The position numbers and the translations under genes were made by a program. The notes below the pieces were generated by a model, which was not told the origin of the DNA, did no database searches, and saw only the letters and a list, made by a program, of their open reading frames with translations. A stretch of DNA of 64,000 nucleotides from Phorcus lineatus (Eukaryota > Mollusca > Gastropoda > Trochida > Trochidae), in contig OV121091.1 of assembly GCA_921293015.1 (NCBI GenBank), forward strand, positions 41,276,839 to 41,340,838. Direction: 5' to 3'. Positions 22,641 to 34,875 of this stretch are shown here, piece by piece (position 1 is the first letter of the stretch; each line of letters begins with the position of its first letter).

Positions 22641-24005
22641 TTCTTCCAAATTTCACACAAATTTGCAATATGCAAATGTTATTGTGAAGGAATCACATGT
22701 CTCTAGGTTGCTACAGCTAGGTCACCGGTTCCTAAAATGGTCAATAAACCAAATCAATAGTTAGAGATCATATCGTTAACAATGAAAACCTTTCTCTCCT
22801 TTTATGGACAATAACCCTGGCTGTGACACGCATCAAGTAGTTTTGCTACGTAATATACTCTACCTCAATTCTTTTATTTGTTTCATATGACCTCAAAACT
22901 ATCTAACCATGTAAGCTACATATGTATAATGCATGTCTATAAAAATATCAACTCGCAAAAAATGTCAAGGCGAGTTGTTTACCTATTACTGGTGGCGGTG
23001 TTTGACTCTGAGGGTATTGGTTCGAATCCCGCAAGCGACTCGACCGAAAATAGTTCAAGAATTTGTGCAATTGCAGATGGAGTGATTCCAAATAAACAAT
23101 GTTACATGTGTTTAAAACATAACCTTGTATGAGAATCATATCATAGTATACCGTAGTAAAGAAAGCATACAAATTAAATGCGTCAATAAATATAACATAT
23201 ATCACAGCACACGTGTGTTAGCTACCAAATAACACGGTACAGCTCACTCTTGAAACCATTTTTATGGCTGCCACTTCATATTGATTATGTCGTGTGAATG
23301 TCTATCTTAACTGTAAAAGAAATAGTAACACGGTGAGTATTGCCTTTTACCTTTCTTATAATTATTATCCTTGTGGGATAATGGTTGCTTAAAACAGGTA
23401 ATTTATTTTTCGTTATTATCTCATAATGAACATTAAATCAATTCATGGTCTTCTTTATTAAACACTGATAACAGAAATATTCAACCCTCCTTGACATTAG
23501 TTTGACTGTGGTCAAATTAAACGGTTATAAGAACGTATTCCTTCTTTTCAATGACATTGGTGTTTATAAGCCGTTATCTGGTAAACTAAAATGGAAACAA
23601 TATTCCATATTACCTGTAGATCACTCCAAGTTTTCTTAATGATTTAAAGCCGTTAAACTTTAACTGTCAATACTCGTATAAGGCACAAGTAATCACTGGC
23701 AACATTATCACAGTTTCAATCGTGCACCATTCCGTACAGGGATATTCCGAGTAGCGACCAATTTTGTGGAAACTAAATTAAAGGTAATTGTCGAAATCTA
23801 CTGAATAAACCCAATAAATGAGGACACAAAATAAGAAAAAATATAACATATGTGCGTTCCCATTCAACACGAATGAATGCCTCTAAATGTCCCCTCATTG
23901 ACTGAAAAAGACACAGTGGATCCATTTGCTTTTGTGTATACAGAGTTTTAGACTTACCTGGAAAACCTTATCTCCCAGCTATATAGCTTAAATTGATACC
24001 GTTGT
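22641..24005. other. Intergenic DNA
   Basis: No gene is recognised. A perfect B-box-like sequence (GGTTCGAATCC, about 23019-23029) occurs within a weakly tRNA-like stretch 22971-23042, but it does not fold as a tRNA (see rejected items). It may be an old tRNA-derived relic. Confidence 0.4.
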
Positions 24006-24232
24006 ATTAATCTCAACCTGTACATCACTTTAAGATTCATTCAGGAAAAAGTACAGAAAAAACATCAAGTGTAGATAAATAGTTACAACGAGTCATTGAT
24101 TACGATGTCCTTTTGGATCTTATATTGGTAAGGTTATATTAATCTCAACCTGTACATCACTTTAAGATTCATTCAGGAAAAAGTACGGAAAGAAATCAAG
24201 TGTTGATAAATAGTAACAACGATTAATTGAAT
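24006..24232 (+). repeat. Direct duplication of about 100 bp
   Basis: Two copies (about 24006-24100 and 24132-24227) share TATTAATCTCAACCTGTACA and the following CACTTTAAGATTCATTCAGG, then AAAAAGTAC and GATAAATAGT. About 25-30 unique bases separate them. Roughly 90% identity suggests a moderately recent event. Confidence 0.8.
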
Positions 24233-24507
24233 ATAAACTTTTAGTTCTTTTCTATGCGCTGACTACGCAGACGTCACGTGCATGTCAGACGTCTAAAGCA
24301 GGGGCAGGATATTTGTCTAGTAACAAGAACGGTATTCTCTCAACAGATAGGCACGTTGAGTTCATATTATGATGCAACTGTACGTGCGCGGGAATATATT
24401 TACAACTAAAGGTTATTTCAGACGTTCTATAAGTGATGAAGTAAGGTGACAAGGCGATGAAGACCCCTTTTAGCGAAATCCTCCTATATCATGTCTGTTA
24501 GTGTTTC

Positions 24508-24948
24508 TTAAAGAGCCACTCCGTGAGTTGTTGAAGTCATATATGCCAAACTTAATCAATGTTGTCATTTGATCGCGAAGTATCGACTGTTACCAAAAAG
24601 AAACATTTTAAAACTTACCTGTTTTGTACAGTGACAATATGAAGGTATAACGTTGGAATCATGATCGAAAACTGGACAGTGGCGCATATCAAATAGTCAA
24701 ACGTAATAATGGAGACTTATCTAAAACAGCCAGGAGGGCAGTTAGGAGTTGATAGTGTTTGTTAGGTTATATAACTAGTATCCATGTATATTGAACGTGA
24801 TATCTACACCTCCGTGCTACACCTACACCTATATATATCTTTTGGACATGAAAAATTTAGATTTTTTATTTTATATCACCACATATGACATTTAGGTTCG
24901 TATCAAAAGTAAATAATATGTTATGTAAATCACGGAGTGGCTCTTTAA
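24508..24948 (+). mobile_element. MITE with TTAA flanks, copy 2
   Basis: A 441 bp element. It starts TTAAAGAGCCACTCCGTGA and ends TCACGGAGTGGCTCTTTAA, a perfect 19-base terminal inverted repeat that includes TTAA. It is the same family as 1030-1506 in the other orientation and is better preserved. It has no coding capacity; mobilisation by a piggyBac-like transposase is inferred from the TTAA. Confidence 0.85.
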
Positions 24949-25896
24949 GGACACACCTTTTTTTTGCTACCTATTAAAAGATTTTCTTTAGAGTGCCCTG
25001 ATTATAATCAAGTGTAACTTACACGATGATTACAGCCAATTAACTTGTTAAGTCATAAGTAGCTTTTTAAACGTTTAATACAGTGCATCGAATCCACATT
25101 TAATCAACCGACAGAGAACGACAACTAACGTTCACAAATCAACAAGAACGTCTTTAGTTATCACAGACTCTCATAGTCAATGAAGATAACAACATTCTCA
25201 AACCTTAGTTAATTCATAATTTTTTGACCCGGGTCATCGCCTCGCTTGCATAATAACACTTGCATTGTGCAAAATCAATTCACATCTAATGAAGGAAACG
25301 GCAACAAATCGATATGTAAGGACACGGAGTAAAGGACGGGCAGTCACGTTCAGTAGCGTCTTGTGGCAGTTCAAATCTGATCTCGTCTTTAAGTGCATGC
25401 ATCTAAGAAAACAGCTTTTTGACAATCAAATCCCCGCTCATGCATAGGCAAGACATACAGTTGGAGCATATATCTTTCAATAACCAACTCATTTCTGTCA
25501 GATGCAGTTTATTACGGTAACACCGAGCTCTGCAAGTATCGCGGAACGAGAATTGTCTCGAGATTTGCACGCGCAGACTGGAGAAGCAGACGATAATGTG
25601 TTTTGGTGAAGGAAAGTTTCAAGACCCATTGAATATTTGGAATATTGGAAATGAGTGTTGAGGTCGAGTTGGAAAGACAGACGGTGATATTCAAGGCTGT
25701 TCGTCAAGGCCAACAGTTTCAGCTGCAACTGGAGAACCCATAGCGGGATTGAATATGCATGCCCCGCACAGCGTCATAATCAAGTAGCATTTTTGATTGA
25801 TGATATTCCAACGTCTGAATGCCAATTGTAGATTGCCAATTGTGCAACTTGAGTCAGATTTGTGTGGCATGTGGACGGTTAAAGTTTTATACCGGA
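24949..25896. other. Intergenic DNA with a possible small exon
   Basis: Mostly unremarkable. At 25502-25609 a 35-codon ORF (starts MQFITVTPSS, ends DDNVFW, stop TGA) begins exactly after a good acceptor (TTTCTGTCAG, ending 25501). Base composition is more GC-rich than the surroundings. I do not recognise the peptide. Confidence 0.3.
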
Positions 25897-26034
25897 TATA
25901 AAAGCTGTTTCCATTCTGCCCGAGGTTAACGACACCGGCGGGGTTTCTTCAGGGCATGGAGTCAAAGGTACCAGTCAGAATTTGCACTTCTGTATTTTGA
26001 GACTAAGCAGGAAAGAAAACAAGGAGAACCAAGG
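25897..26034 (+). promoter_or_regulatory. Candidate TATA promoter and first non-coding exon
   Basis: TATAAAAG at 25897-25904 is a strong TATA box. About 25-30 bases downstream the composition becomes GC-richer, and the stretch ends at a fine donor, CAAGG|GTGAGG, at 26034/26035. No long ORF is present, so this would be a 5' UTR exon. It could be the start of the NHL gene at the right end or of an unrelated transcript; the link is not shown by the sequence. Confidence 0.35.
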
Positions 26035-26588
26035 GTGAGGCATTTTTTTCTCTCACAGATTTCGTTGTGATTTAATCAATGGCGACCTTAAGAGCTCGTA
26101 TGCTATGCAGACGTCACTTCGACGAATAATTAAATAATGGTGTAAGATGTAATTACTTTTTAGGGATAACAGATATATGTATGTCACGTTAGCCGGAAAT
26201 ATTCCCTTTTCAAACAATTCAAACCTTTCTTAAATGATTCTAAAAAATTTGTGCTACAGGCGTTTAAAAGCGCATTTCTATATTAAGATGTATGCATTGT
26301 ACAAACAGTTGGACCTGTATGTTATTATATAATAACCTACACTTTGCAAGGTCAGTTAACTGTTAACCTGAGACCGACTGAGATAGCATGAGCAGCAGCA
26401 ACTGTCTCGGGCAGACGTGAAGCATGGTTGCTCCTACTCTCCCGCCACAGTAGAAGCCTGTATTGATTTCATTCCTGTATCGCCTGCTTTCCTTCAAACA
26501 CATACTCTCGCCATCATGCTATTGTTTAAACCGGCGTCCAAGTGGAAAGGAGAACACTGACATGTGTATTGGAATTTCTTCTCTTCAG

Positions 26589-26676
26589 ATAAGGGTCAGA
26601 TCTGCAGCTCCACCATTGATCGTCTGCTTCACTAGTCGCTGTCTGTAGTTGCAACTGTCGTCTGCTAAGTGAAACG
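26589..26676 (+). other. Candidate second non-coding exon
   Basis: An 88-base stretch lies between a strong acceptor (TTTCTTCTCTTCAG, ending 26588) and a strong donor (ACG|GTGAGT, at 26676/26677). It contains no long open frame. It would splice naturally to the candidate exon ending at 26034. Exon status rests on splice-site quality alone. Confidence 0.3.
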
Positions 26677-28953
26677 GTGAGTTAAATAATTTATCGCTAT
26701 ATCATATACATACATAATATATATGAGTATAACTCATTTCAGTAGCAATGTTCGGGTTGAGGTTGGGCTTGTTATGGAAAGATTGCGAGATGGTGTTTTG
26801 AACATACTTCTAAATACAGTTTATGTCATGGCCATTTACAATGAAGAGTTGATACTTGGTTCGAGGCAATTCTTAAAGACACAGACGTACACCAATATTC
26901 GAAAATGCAAATAATGCAAATATATTGCATATCTCTCGATAATACAACCGACTCGCACTTAAATAATCTAACATGTATGTTTTTGTTACGTATTCAGGTA
27001 ATAAAGTTCATTCAAAACGACCGGAAGGAATTTATGCAACGATATTTTGAATCCACCTTTACCATGCTTATGCGATATTGAATTTCTGCATAATTCTCAA
27101 GACCAAACTTGACAGCAGCTATGGCAAATGTCACCTGGTATTGAAACAAGAGGCCTTATTGAAGAAACTTATGTCTCCTTCTAATTTGACATTTATACTA
27201 GAAAGTGATGCCCAGACCAGCCAACCTCTTAACCTGACGTTTATACCAGATATTGATGTACAATTGTGACATTTGTTGAATGTTTGAATGATTCAATATT
27301 ATGAAACGCACTTTTCGTGCACACTGAATGTCGTCTACAGAACAACCTACACATTGTACGAATACATCACACGTTTGGCAGCATTGTATTATGAAATACA
27401 ACGACTGTCAAAATATATTGTTAATTATCCTAACATTCAATATATACTCTATTTTCCCGTAGATTTACAACATCCCTTGTCAACATGAAAGACATTAATG
27501 GGATATCTGCTGGACGTCACAAACCATATCTTTCCAATTGATGATGGTCGACAGATAATGCTTATTTGTCATAATTGTGAGATCTGGTACATAACAAGAC
27601 GTCAACCCTTTCTTCGCGTCGAATGTCCTTACGCCTTTGCAAACAACGTAGCCAGGACTTGATCTCGTTATCCGATCAATGTCCTTCTGGTACCATTGCC
27701 ACTGTGAAACGTCCACCTCCCACAAAGAATAGTAAACACACCAGTAGCAGTCTTATAAGAAACTCCATTATTGTGGACATTAGAAAACGTTGTTTTTTTT
27801 ATACATATTCATATAACCTCACTTCAATCAAACTTAAATCATCACATTTTCAATTCATGAATTTATATAATATCATATAAGAACCAGAGTCTTAAAAAAA
27901 GAATTGTGAACAGATGACGGTCACTGGATAGGTAAACCTTATTCACAACACATCCTGTGGCATTTCATAGAACATGTATATTCATGCTCATACGCTTTAT
28001 AAATCCAATAGAAATTCATTGACCAATAAACAGACCCGACTCCGATAACATGAAGCATTCTTAGACAAATATTTAGGTAGCCTATTTCATTTTTTTCCCC
28101 AATATCATCAAGGAGCTTTAAATATTTGCAAATAAAATTGAAGTTTCCGTAAAATGGAATTTGAGCTAAGATGTTTTAAAGATCCGTTCTTTAGGTCAGT
28201 CATTGTCTTAACGTAAACTAAGCAACAAAGCTCTGTCGTACTTTAACTATCCATTGATGTTGCGTAAAATTCAGAAATGTCGTATTTCTATGAAAAAGAA
28301 ACATGTCCACATTAGTGGACCATGGTATGTCAGTGGCTGTTCTTAAACGACAAGTCGGTGCCAGAGAAGCCTGTTTAATACATCACTGCCAGGGTAAACG
28401 TCTTGTGAGATATTTTCACGCGAAATGGGTTTTCTTTAAAGAGTGCATTTTAATGACGTTAGATAGATACCAGAAGAGATCACGGCATTATAATTTAACG
28501 TATGTTTTATTCCTGAGTGCAATGAACGTGCGACATTGAAGTCAAATGTGAAATAGGAAAATTTCTTTACAGCTTTTATGTGTAGAATCTAATTTCGACA
28601 TAACGTATGTTTCTAAAATACAGCGAATATGATATCGGTATTTGCAACTTGAAGTGCTTTTCAATTCAGAAATCAATTCTAATTGGTGGAACAAATGGGG
28701 TTCGTAAACCGACTATCCCTGTTATCTAAACGGTATGATTCATACCGCGTGACAGTGGGAAGGAACTGATAGGATGGCATTCTAACAGGAAATTAATCAA
28801 CTAAGTCAATTATTGTGCAACTCCGCTTTACCACTGTTTGTTAATAAGCGCTTCCGTTACTGATTGCAATCTCTGAAATCATGCAACTGTTGCATCCAAG
28901 AACAATAGGAAAACATTTCATCTGATATGTTTGGTTTGCTGGATGCGACATAA
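26677..28953. other. Intergenic or intronic DNA
   Basis: I see no recognisable gene or element. Open frames such as 27495-27725 (minus) and 28303-28539 (plus) have no domain or splice context. Confidence 0.4.
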
Positions 28954-29204
28954 CTCCATCGTGTTGAAATGTGTGCAATGCTGGTATCAATTATAGGTTG
29001 GTGTAATACTTCACTATCGTGTTGAAATGCGAGCATTGCTTGTATCAGGTTATGGTTGATGTAATATTTCTCTATCGTGTTGAAATGTTTGCATTGCTGG
29101 TATCAAGTATAGGTTGGTGTAATACTTCACTAACTTGTTGAAATGTGTGCATTGCTGGTATCAAGTAAAGGTTGGTGTAATATTTCTCTATCGTGTTGAA
29201 ACGT
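28954..29204 (+). repeat. Minisatellite, 58 bp unit, about 4.3 copies
   Basis: GTGTTGAAATG-type starts recur at 28961, 29019, 29077, 29135 and 29193, exactly 58 bases apart. Each unit contains CATTGCTGGTATCAA and TAGGTTGGTGTAATA. Alternating units end in TACTTCACTA or TATTTCTCTA, a hint of a higher-order 116 bp unit. Confidence 0.9.
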
Positions 29205-30309
29205 GATGAATGAAATATACGAAATGAATGCCAAAGAATACGCCTCCTCAGTTACATGCATCATATTGCACGCAATGAAGTATTTTATGTTAGAATAATA
29301 ATATGTTCATATTGAATGTGCTATTGCAAACCCCTTTATGTGCGTAGGTTGAATCTTACCTAAAAGTCTTTCTGCGAGCATTGAATTATGAGACACATTA
29401 GAAAGGTATGCAGTTAAAAATATCGACACATTTAATAATGCTGAAACAGTGTTTTGGAGCTTTTTGCATAAATCTGTAGTTTTGCAACGTTCTACTATAT
29501 CTATGAAAAATATAAAATTCTGAATAATCAGCAGGATATAGGAATTTTTCAGTAGACATATTTAACATGATTACATGGCAAATTTAAATGTATTTCGCAA
29601 TATACCATGGTTTTAGCCTCTCGTACACACTATTACTGCGAAGGAATATGTACAAGACAATCATCACGTGTTTTCCATAGATTAGGGGAATAAAGTTTTA
29701 GAATATAACTCCAGGGTTAAAGAACTACCATTATGCGTTTGAACCGTTGCATTTCTGCTCATATTTCATATTACATTGGTACACTGTTACTACTGACGTA
29801 TTGGAAGCTATAAAACTGGAAACAGCAGAAGAATAGTAACTCTCACCTTGAGTTTTTAAAAATCAATTCATCAAAGGTTAATTTGTGTTGTTTACAAAAA
29901 GGAGTTATAACCTATTGTTTAATATTTTAATCTTGTTGTTTTAATCACCACTCCTACAACACAGAATTGGTCGTGATGAATCAATCGCTCGTAATTCATG
30001 TATGCTGTTAATGGGTTGAATCGTTTTACAGAGTGATTGTGTGTTGACATTTAAATATCAATGACCACGGCACAAACCAGAGCGAAGCCTGCACTGAAGG
30101 ACCTGGCCCGAGTTCAGACTGATGTAACTGGCTGCATCCATATGCATCCTATTGTACTCGTCATTATTTATTTGCTTGTTGCAGCAGCCAAACACTCCAG
30201 ATTCCGTGCATGGCGAGCACCCAATCGATATCATTATATTAGCTGCATCGCTGCAGATATCTCCGGTTACATCCTTTTGAGTTCAGTATTCAGGGTGCAG
30301 TTTCATACA

Positions 30310-30610
30310 TGGCAACAGCTCCTTTAGTTCTTTTATAATTGCTTATATGGTACCTTCTCAGAGCTTAGATCCTTAACTACTTTACTTCAGTAATAACTGC
30401 AGCTTTGATAGCAAATCCTTTAGTTCAGTAATAACTGCCATAGGGTACCAATTCCTTTAGTTCTTTAGTAATTACAACACTATGTATTGGTACCAATTCT
30501 TGTAGTTTATTGGTATTTTTAACATTGAAGATACGGTACCACATATTTTCTTTAGTGGTAATTCTGACAGCAACTCTTTAGTTCATAAGACTAACTCCTT
30601 TTGTTCAGAA
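30310..30610 (+). repeat. Degenerate tandem repeat, unit about 65 bp
   Basis: Motifs CTCCTTTAGTTCTTT, CAGTAATAACTGC and GGTACCAATTC recur about five times with indels. The units are old and diverged. Confidence 0.6.
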
Positions 30611-33600
30611 ACAGTTTCAGATATGATATATGGTATTATAACAAATAGTTTGTAATATAACTTAGCATAGAGTTTATTAAAATGAAAGTAATAGCGCGTA
30701 GAGATTTCCATGTGAGGCCATTACTAATACCATGAAAACCCTAATTCCACAGACTATAAGACAGGCGTATATCTGCTAAAACAAATTCAAGGAGGATGAA
30801 CGATATCAGTGGCCAAGAACGTATTTTCCAGACAATCTTTTCTTACCGAACAAATGTGAAGTTAAGAATATCTAATTATCTGACTCACCAAGTAATGATA
30901 ACAAAACGATAGAGGTACACTGACAATGGATATTCACTTTGTCGGTAATTTAGGTAGCGGTATGGTTTCTGTAAGCCATTATTGTATTGTTGCTAACGCC
31001 CGTGTGGGTTGAGTAACGCAGTGGGAGTCTGGTATCAACCACTCCAACCCATGAGTCAACATGACATTCTATAACTGACACAGCGCAAACATTCCCCCCT
31101 GTAATTAAACATATCCTTGCACAATTTTATTGGAAGTTTTGTTTGGCATTTTGCTTCTTACCGATCTCGCAAGTCTATGACATTTAATCGGAATTTGCAC
31201 TTTATTTGGAATACGAAATCGATAGTACATTGCCTTTAAGTGAGAACAACACTTCCATGTTTAATACATTATGTTTTCTCATATAAGATGTTTCCTTTGA
31301 TGTTGTATGAGTTCCAGTCAGCAGATATTTGCCACTTATTATAAATCAGACGTAATCATACTATACAGAAAATCAATGAAAGGTCACGGCAAAGCTTGAT
31401 TGCATAACGGTCTGGGGACAAACCATATCGCCTGAGTTAGAGGTCCTTACTGTATGCATAATCATAAAACAGCTTCCTATATGGTTTATGTATCACTGTA
31501 TATCAGCCGAGCTTCCTGACAGACAAGACAGCGACCAATCAGTGATTATATAGATCCGTCACCTACCAAATGACAAAGCATCACATCTACAATAACCCAC
31601 AGAATAACGAGGTTAATCACCTAGATGATGTCAATGCAGGATTTCATGATGCATTTGAATTTCCGCCTTGGTTGGTGTATAATCTATACTAGCGGTATTA
31701 GTCTTAGCAAACGTGATTAATTTGGTCTTTTACCAGCTTTAACCCGTTCCTTATATAAGAAATAAGAGCTGGCCTGTACCTAATGGGTTTGCCAAGCGTC
31801 TGATCTCTCTCAGATCATCCTCAAGTCTTTATTAGAACCTAATCAATGTTAAAATAATGTCTTTATCAAAGGTATTTACCTTTACAGCAAATTTCAGAAT
31901 TGTATTGTGAATTAGTGGAAGCAATTTGATTTCGATGATGTACTTTTCCCCTTCGTAAATAGTAAGAATTAAACATGACCAAGTGGTACAGCATTGCATA
32001 AACTGAGAAATCTGGTTAAATGTATATATATATATATATATGCAGTTAAAAGCCTTTTAGAAATTGCCGAATACGAGACAATGATTTCTATTTTGAGAGA
32101 ACTTGTAAAGTAATGTTGTACAAATAGAGATAAGCTCTCTCGGATTGTGAAACCCCGGGGCTAGTTATATCTATATTTCCATTCATTTTTTCCCCTCAGA
32201 AATGAAGTAATTTCTAATGTTGTAACGTTCCTCTTCCGAAGCCTCAGCTTTTTTTATGTTGTTTTTATTGTTTAATGTATTTAAAGTTTAAAAAAAGCTT
32301 TTTCTTTATGATAGATTCAACTTATGATAGCGCTATTTCATTCTGGAACACAGGTGTTTGTAGGAACGTGTACTCTGACAGCCCATTCATCAAGAAGTAA
32401 TACAATAGATGTCACCAAGACAGCATTTCCATTCTATTACGATGGTCTAAGAGCAGATGAAAGCAAACACTGTCAAAATCCCATTAGCCTGCAGTTTTTG
32501 GGAGAAAAAAACTTAAGAAATCTGAACTACGATGTTGAGATTGACAGGACCGTTAAATTAACGGTTTTGTAGTAAAGGAAGGGATGTGATTTTTATCTCT
32601 TTAAACAGTGTTCATTTCCAATTTCTTGGCCAAAATAAGAAAATGTTATGTTGTTTTTGGTTTTGTTTGCACAAACTATTCCAACACTACCAATTTTACA
32701 AGATGTTTGCGTTAGTGACAAAATTAATAATACCTGCAAATTTGTCAGTTGTATTGAAAAATTTGTCAACGTGAACACCAGTGCATGAAGTAGATTGTTT
32801 GCTTTATACAGAAATATCTCAATTTATTGTTAATGCAAACCGATTGAATTGACAGGAGTTAAAATATAATTTCGTTTTTTGACAGCTGTGGTACCAACCG
32901 TTACGTTTTGCTTTGATCGATGTAACTACCTGTATTCATGTTACATCGACCATGTCAGATAAATGAACACCGTCCTCCCTTTACAGTCCAACGTAGAATG
33001 AAAATAGGATCTAATTTGTTCTACTCCCGAGTCGATTGACAGCTCTGTATTACGTATAACGGTTAAAGTTGGGCTATCCTTTCAATGTAGAAAATTTACA
33101 CATTGAAAAACATATGATATTTCAAATTTTGGTATCGTTTATTTTGACCGATTGTTAATAAAATGTACAGGAATTAGTTTAATCTACATCCTTGGAAGGT
33201 TGTAGCGAAAGAGATTTAACCTCTCCATTAGAAGGACAGTTTTGTAGAATGCATGTTGAGAATGAAAGTTCGTTGTCAGAATTTGAAAGGTGTTTAACAA
33301 TCAATTATCTATAATTGTGGATTGGCGATCAAAGTACATTGTAAGGCAGCGTTTTTATCAATTATACCGATTCTGTTAATTTACGAGTCGTCAGCAACAT
33401 GTTGTTCAATGGCTCCGCCTTGTCCTGGGACAACTACGGGAGGCTTCCTAGTTCCACGTTATACAATTGTGTTTGTTAAAAGAGTGCATCTCAGCAATCT
33501 TGGATTAATGAACTTCATTGAACAGCGTTTTTTTATCGCAGATATTTGTTTTTCGTGATATTGTTTATGTACATCCTTTTCACTCCCTTTAAAAACTTTC

Positions 33601-34445
33601 AAATGATGATGTCAGTTTTCAAATTAATTTTAATTGTTTTAACTTTAGGAACACCCTTAAATTTACTGCCTAAATTCTCAAAAATATGTTTCAGCTGGTG
33701 TGTCCCGTAAAGCTTGTTAATAATTAAGCTGTCTTTTAATCTAAGAAGTCTGTTCATTATTGTATTCCGATGCAACACAACAAGTAGAAATACTTTTCTA
33801 ATGTCCATCGAGTATTCCAGTAGAGACTTACGATGTTTGCACAACAGTTCAATGATAATTACAGTAGAGGGGGACCCCCTGCGGATCCCACTGTAAAATA
33901 TTTCCAAGCGTAGGCTCGATGCAGATGCATAATTCAAAGCTTCCTATAGCGGTTCCTTTCCCCTAACACTGCTCCTCCACCTTATGTCAACTAAACCAGC
34001 AAACTGTTATTTATTTACTACACTGAAATCGTTTCCACTTACCACTTTAATAAATAAGATCTTAACAAGTTTGACAATTCCTGACCATAGTCCTGCAACA
34101 TAGCTGGTCAGTTTGTAATAATCTTGTGTTGATTGAAATGGTTCTGTTGATTGCTTCCTCTTTTCATGTTCAGTAAAGATGAACATGATTTATCATTTCA
34201 AATCTGAGCTCCACAGAGGATATCACCTGTTTTAGATTAAGTAATACAGAATGCATGAGTAGGAGTGCCATCTGTTTTCAAATGTATCAGCAATTGTTGA
34301 TGAAAATGAAAATATCATCGGCAGACCTTTGTGTTGATTTATTTCGTATAACTGGTATTTGGTTCAAACAAAATACTTCTATCAAAAGACCTTTTAAAAC
34401 GTTATATTTTAAATATAGATTGTGGGTTATCACAATATTAACGTT
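30611..34445. other. Intergenic or intronic DNA
   Basis: No gene is recognised. It includes a (TA)n microsatellite at about 32023-32041. Open frames at 32324-32572 and 33322-33558 (plus) and 33599-33937 (minus, 112 codons) have no known domain or motif. Confidence 0.4.
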
Positions 34446-34875
34446 TCACTGACCTCTTGATCCACTGGAGTTACCCAGAAGGACCATAGATATGAACAGA
34501 CTTACTGACCTCGTGTTTCACTGAAGTAAAGTAAGAAGACCATAGATATGAACAGACTTCACTGAAGTAAAGTAAGAAGACCATAGATATGAACAGACTT
34601 ACTGACCTCTTGTTTCACTGAAGTAAAGTAAGAAGACCATAGATATGAACAGACTTACTGACCTCTTGTTTCACTGAAGTAAAGTAAGAAGACCATAGAT
34701 ATGAACAGACTTACTGACCTATTTTTTCACTGAAGTTAAATAGAAGGACCATAGTAATGAATATACTTACTGACCTGTTGGTCCACTGACGTTAAGTAGA
34801 GGACCAAAGTTATGAACAGACTTACTGACCTTTTTGCCTACTGAAGTGAAGTACCCTCTTGGTCCACTTTGAGAA
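34446..34875 (+). repeat. Minisatellite, 56 bp unit, about 7.5 copies
   Basis: GACCATAGATATGAACAGAC starts recur at 34482, 34538, 34579, 34635, 34691, 34747 and 34802. Spacing is 56 except one 41-base unit that lost 15 bases and one of 55. Central units are almost identical and outer units diverged, the usual pattern of growth by unequal exchange. Confidence 0.9.

Noticed and set aside
22971-23042. tRNA-like stretch with a perfect B-box
   Set aside because: CGAGTTG/CGACTCG can pair, but the T-stem has mismatches and the spacing to the acceptor is three bases too long. At best an old tRNA-derived relic.
32023-32041. (TA)n tract
   Set aside because: Simple microsatellite without further structure.
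33599-33937. 112-codon minus-strand ORF
   Set aside because: No known domain, AT-rich codons and no splice or promoter context; consistent with chance.
28954-34875. Regular tandem repeats considered as CRISPR-like
   Set aside because: Units follow each other directly with no unique spacers, and the genome is an intron-bearing animal.
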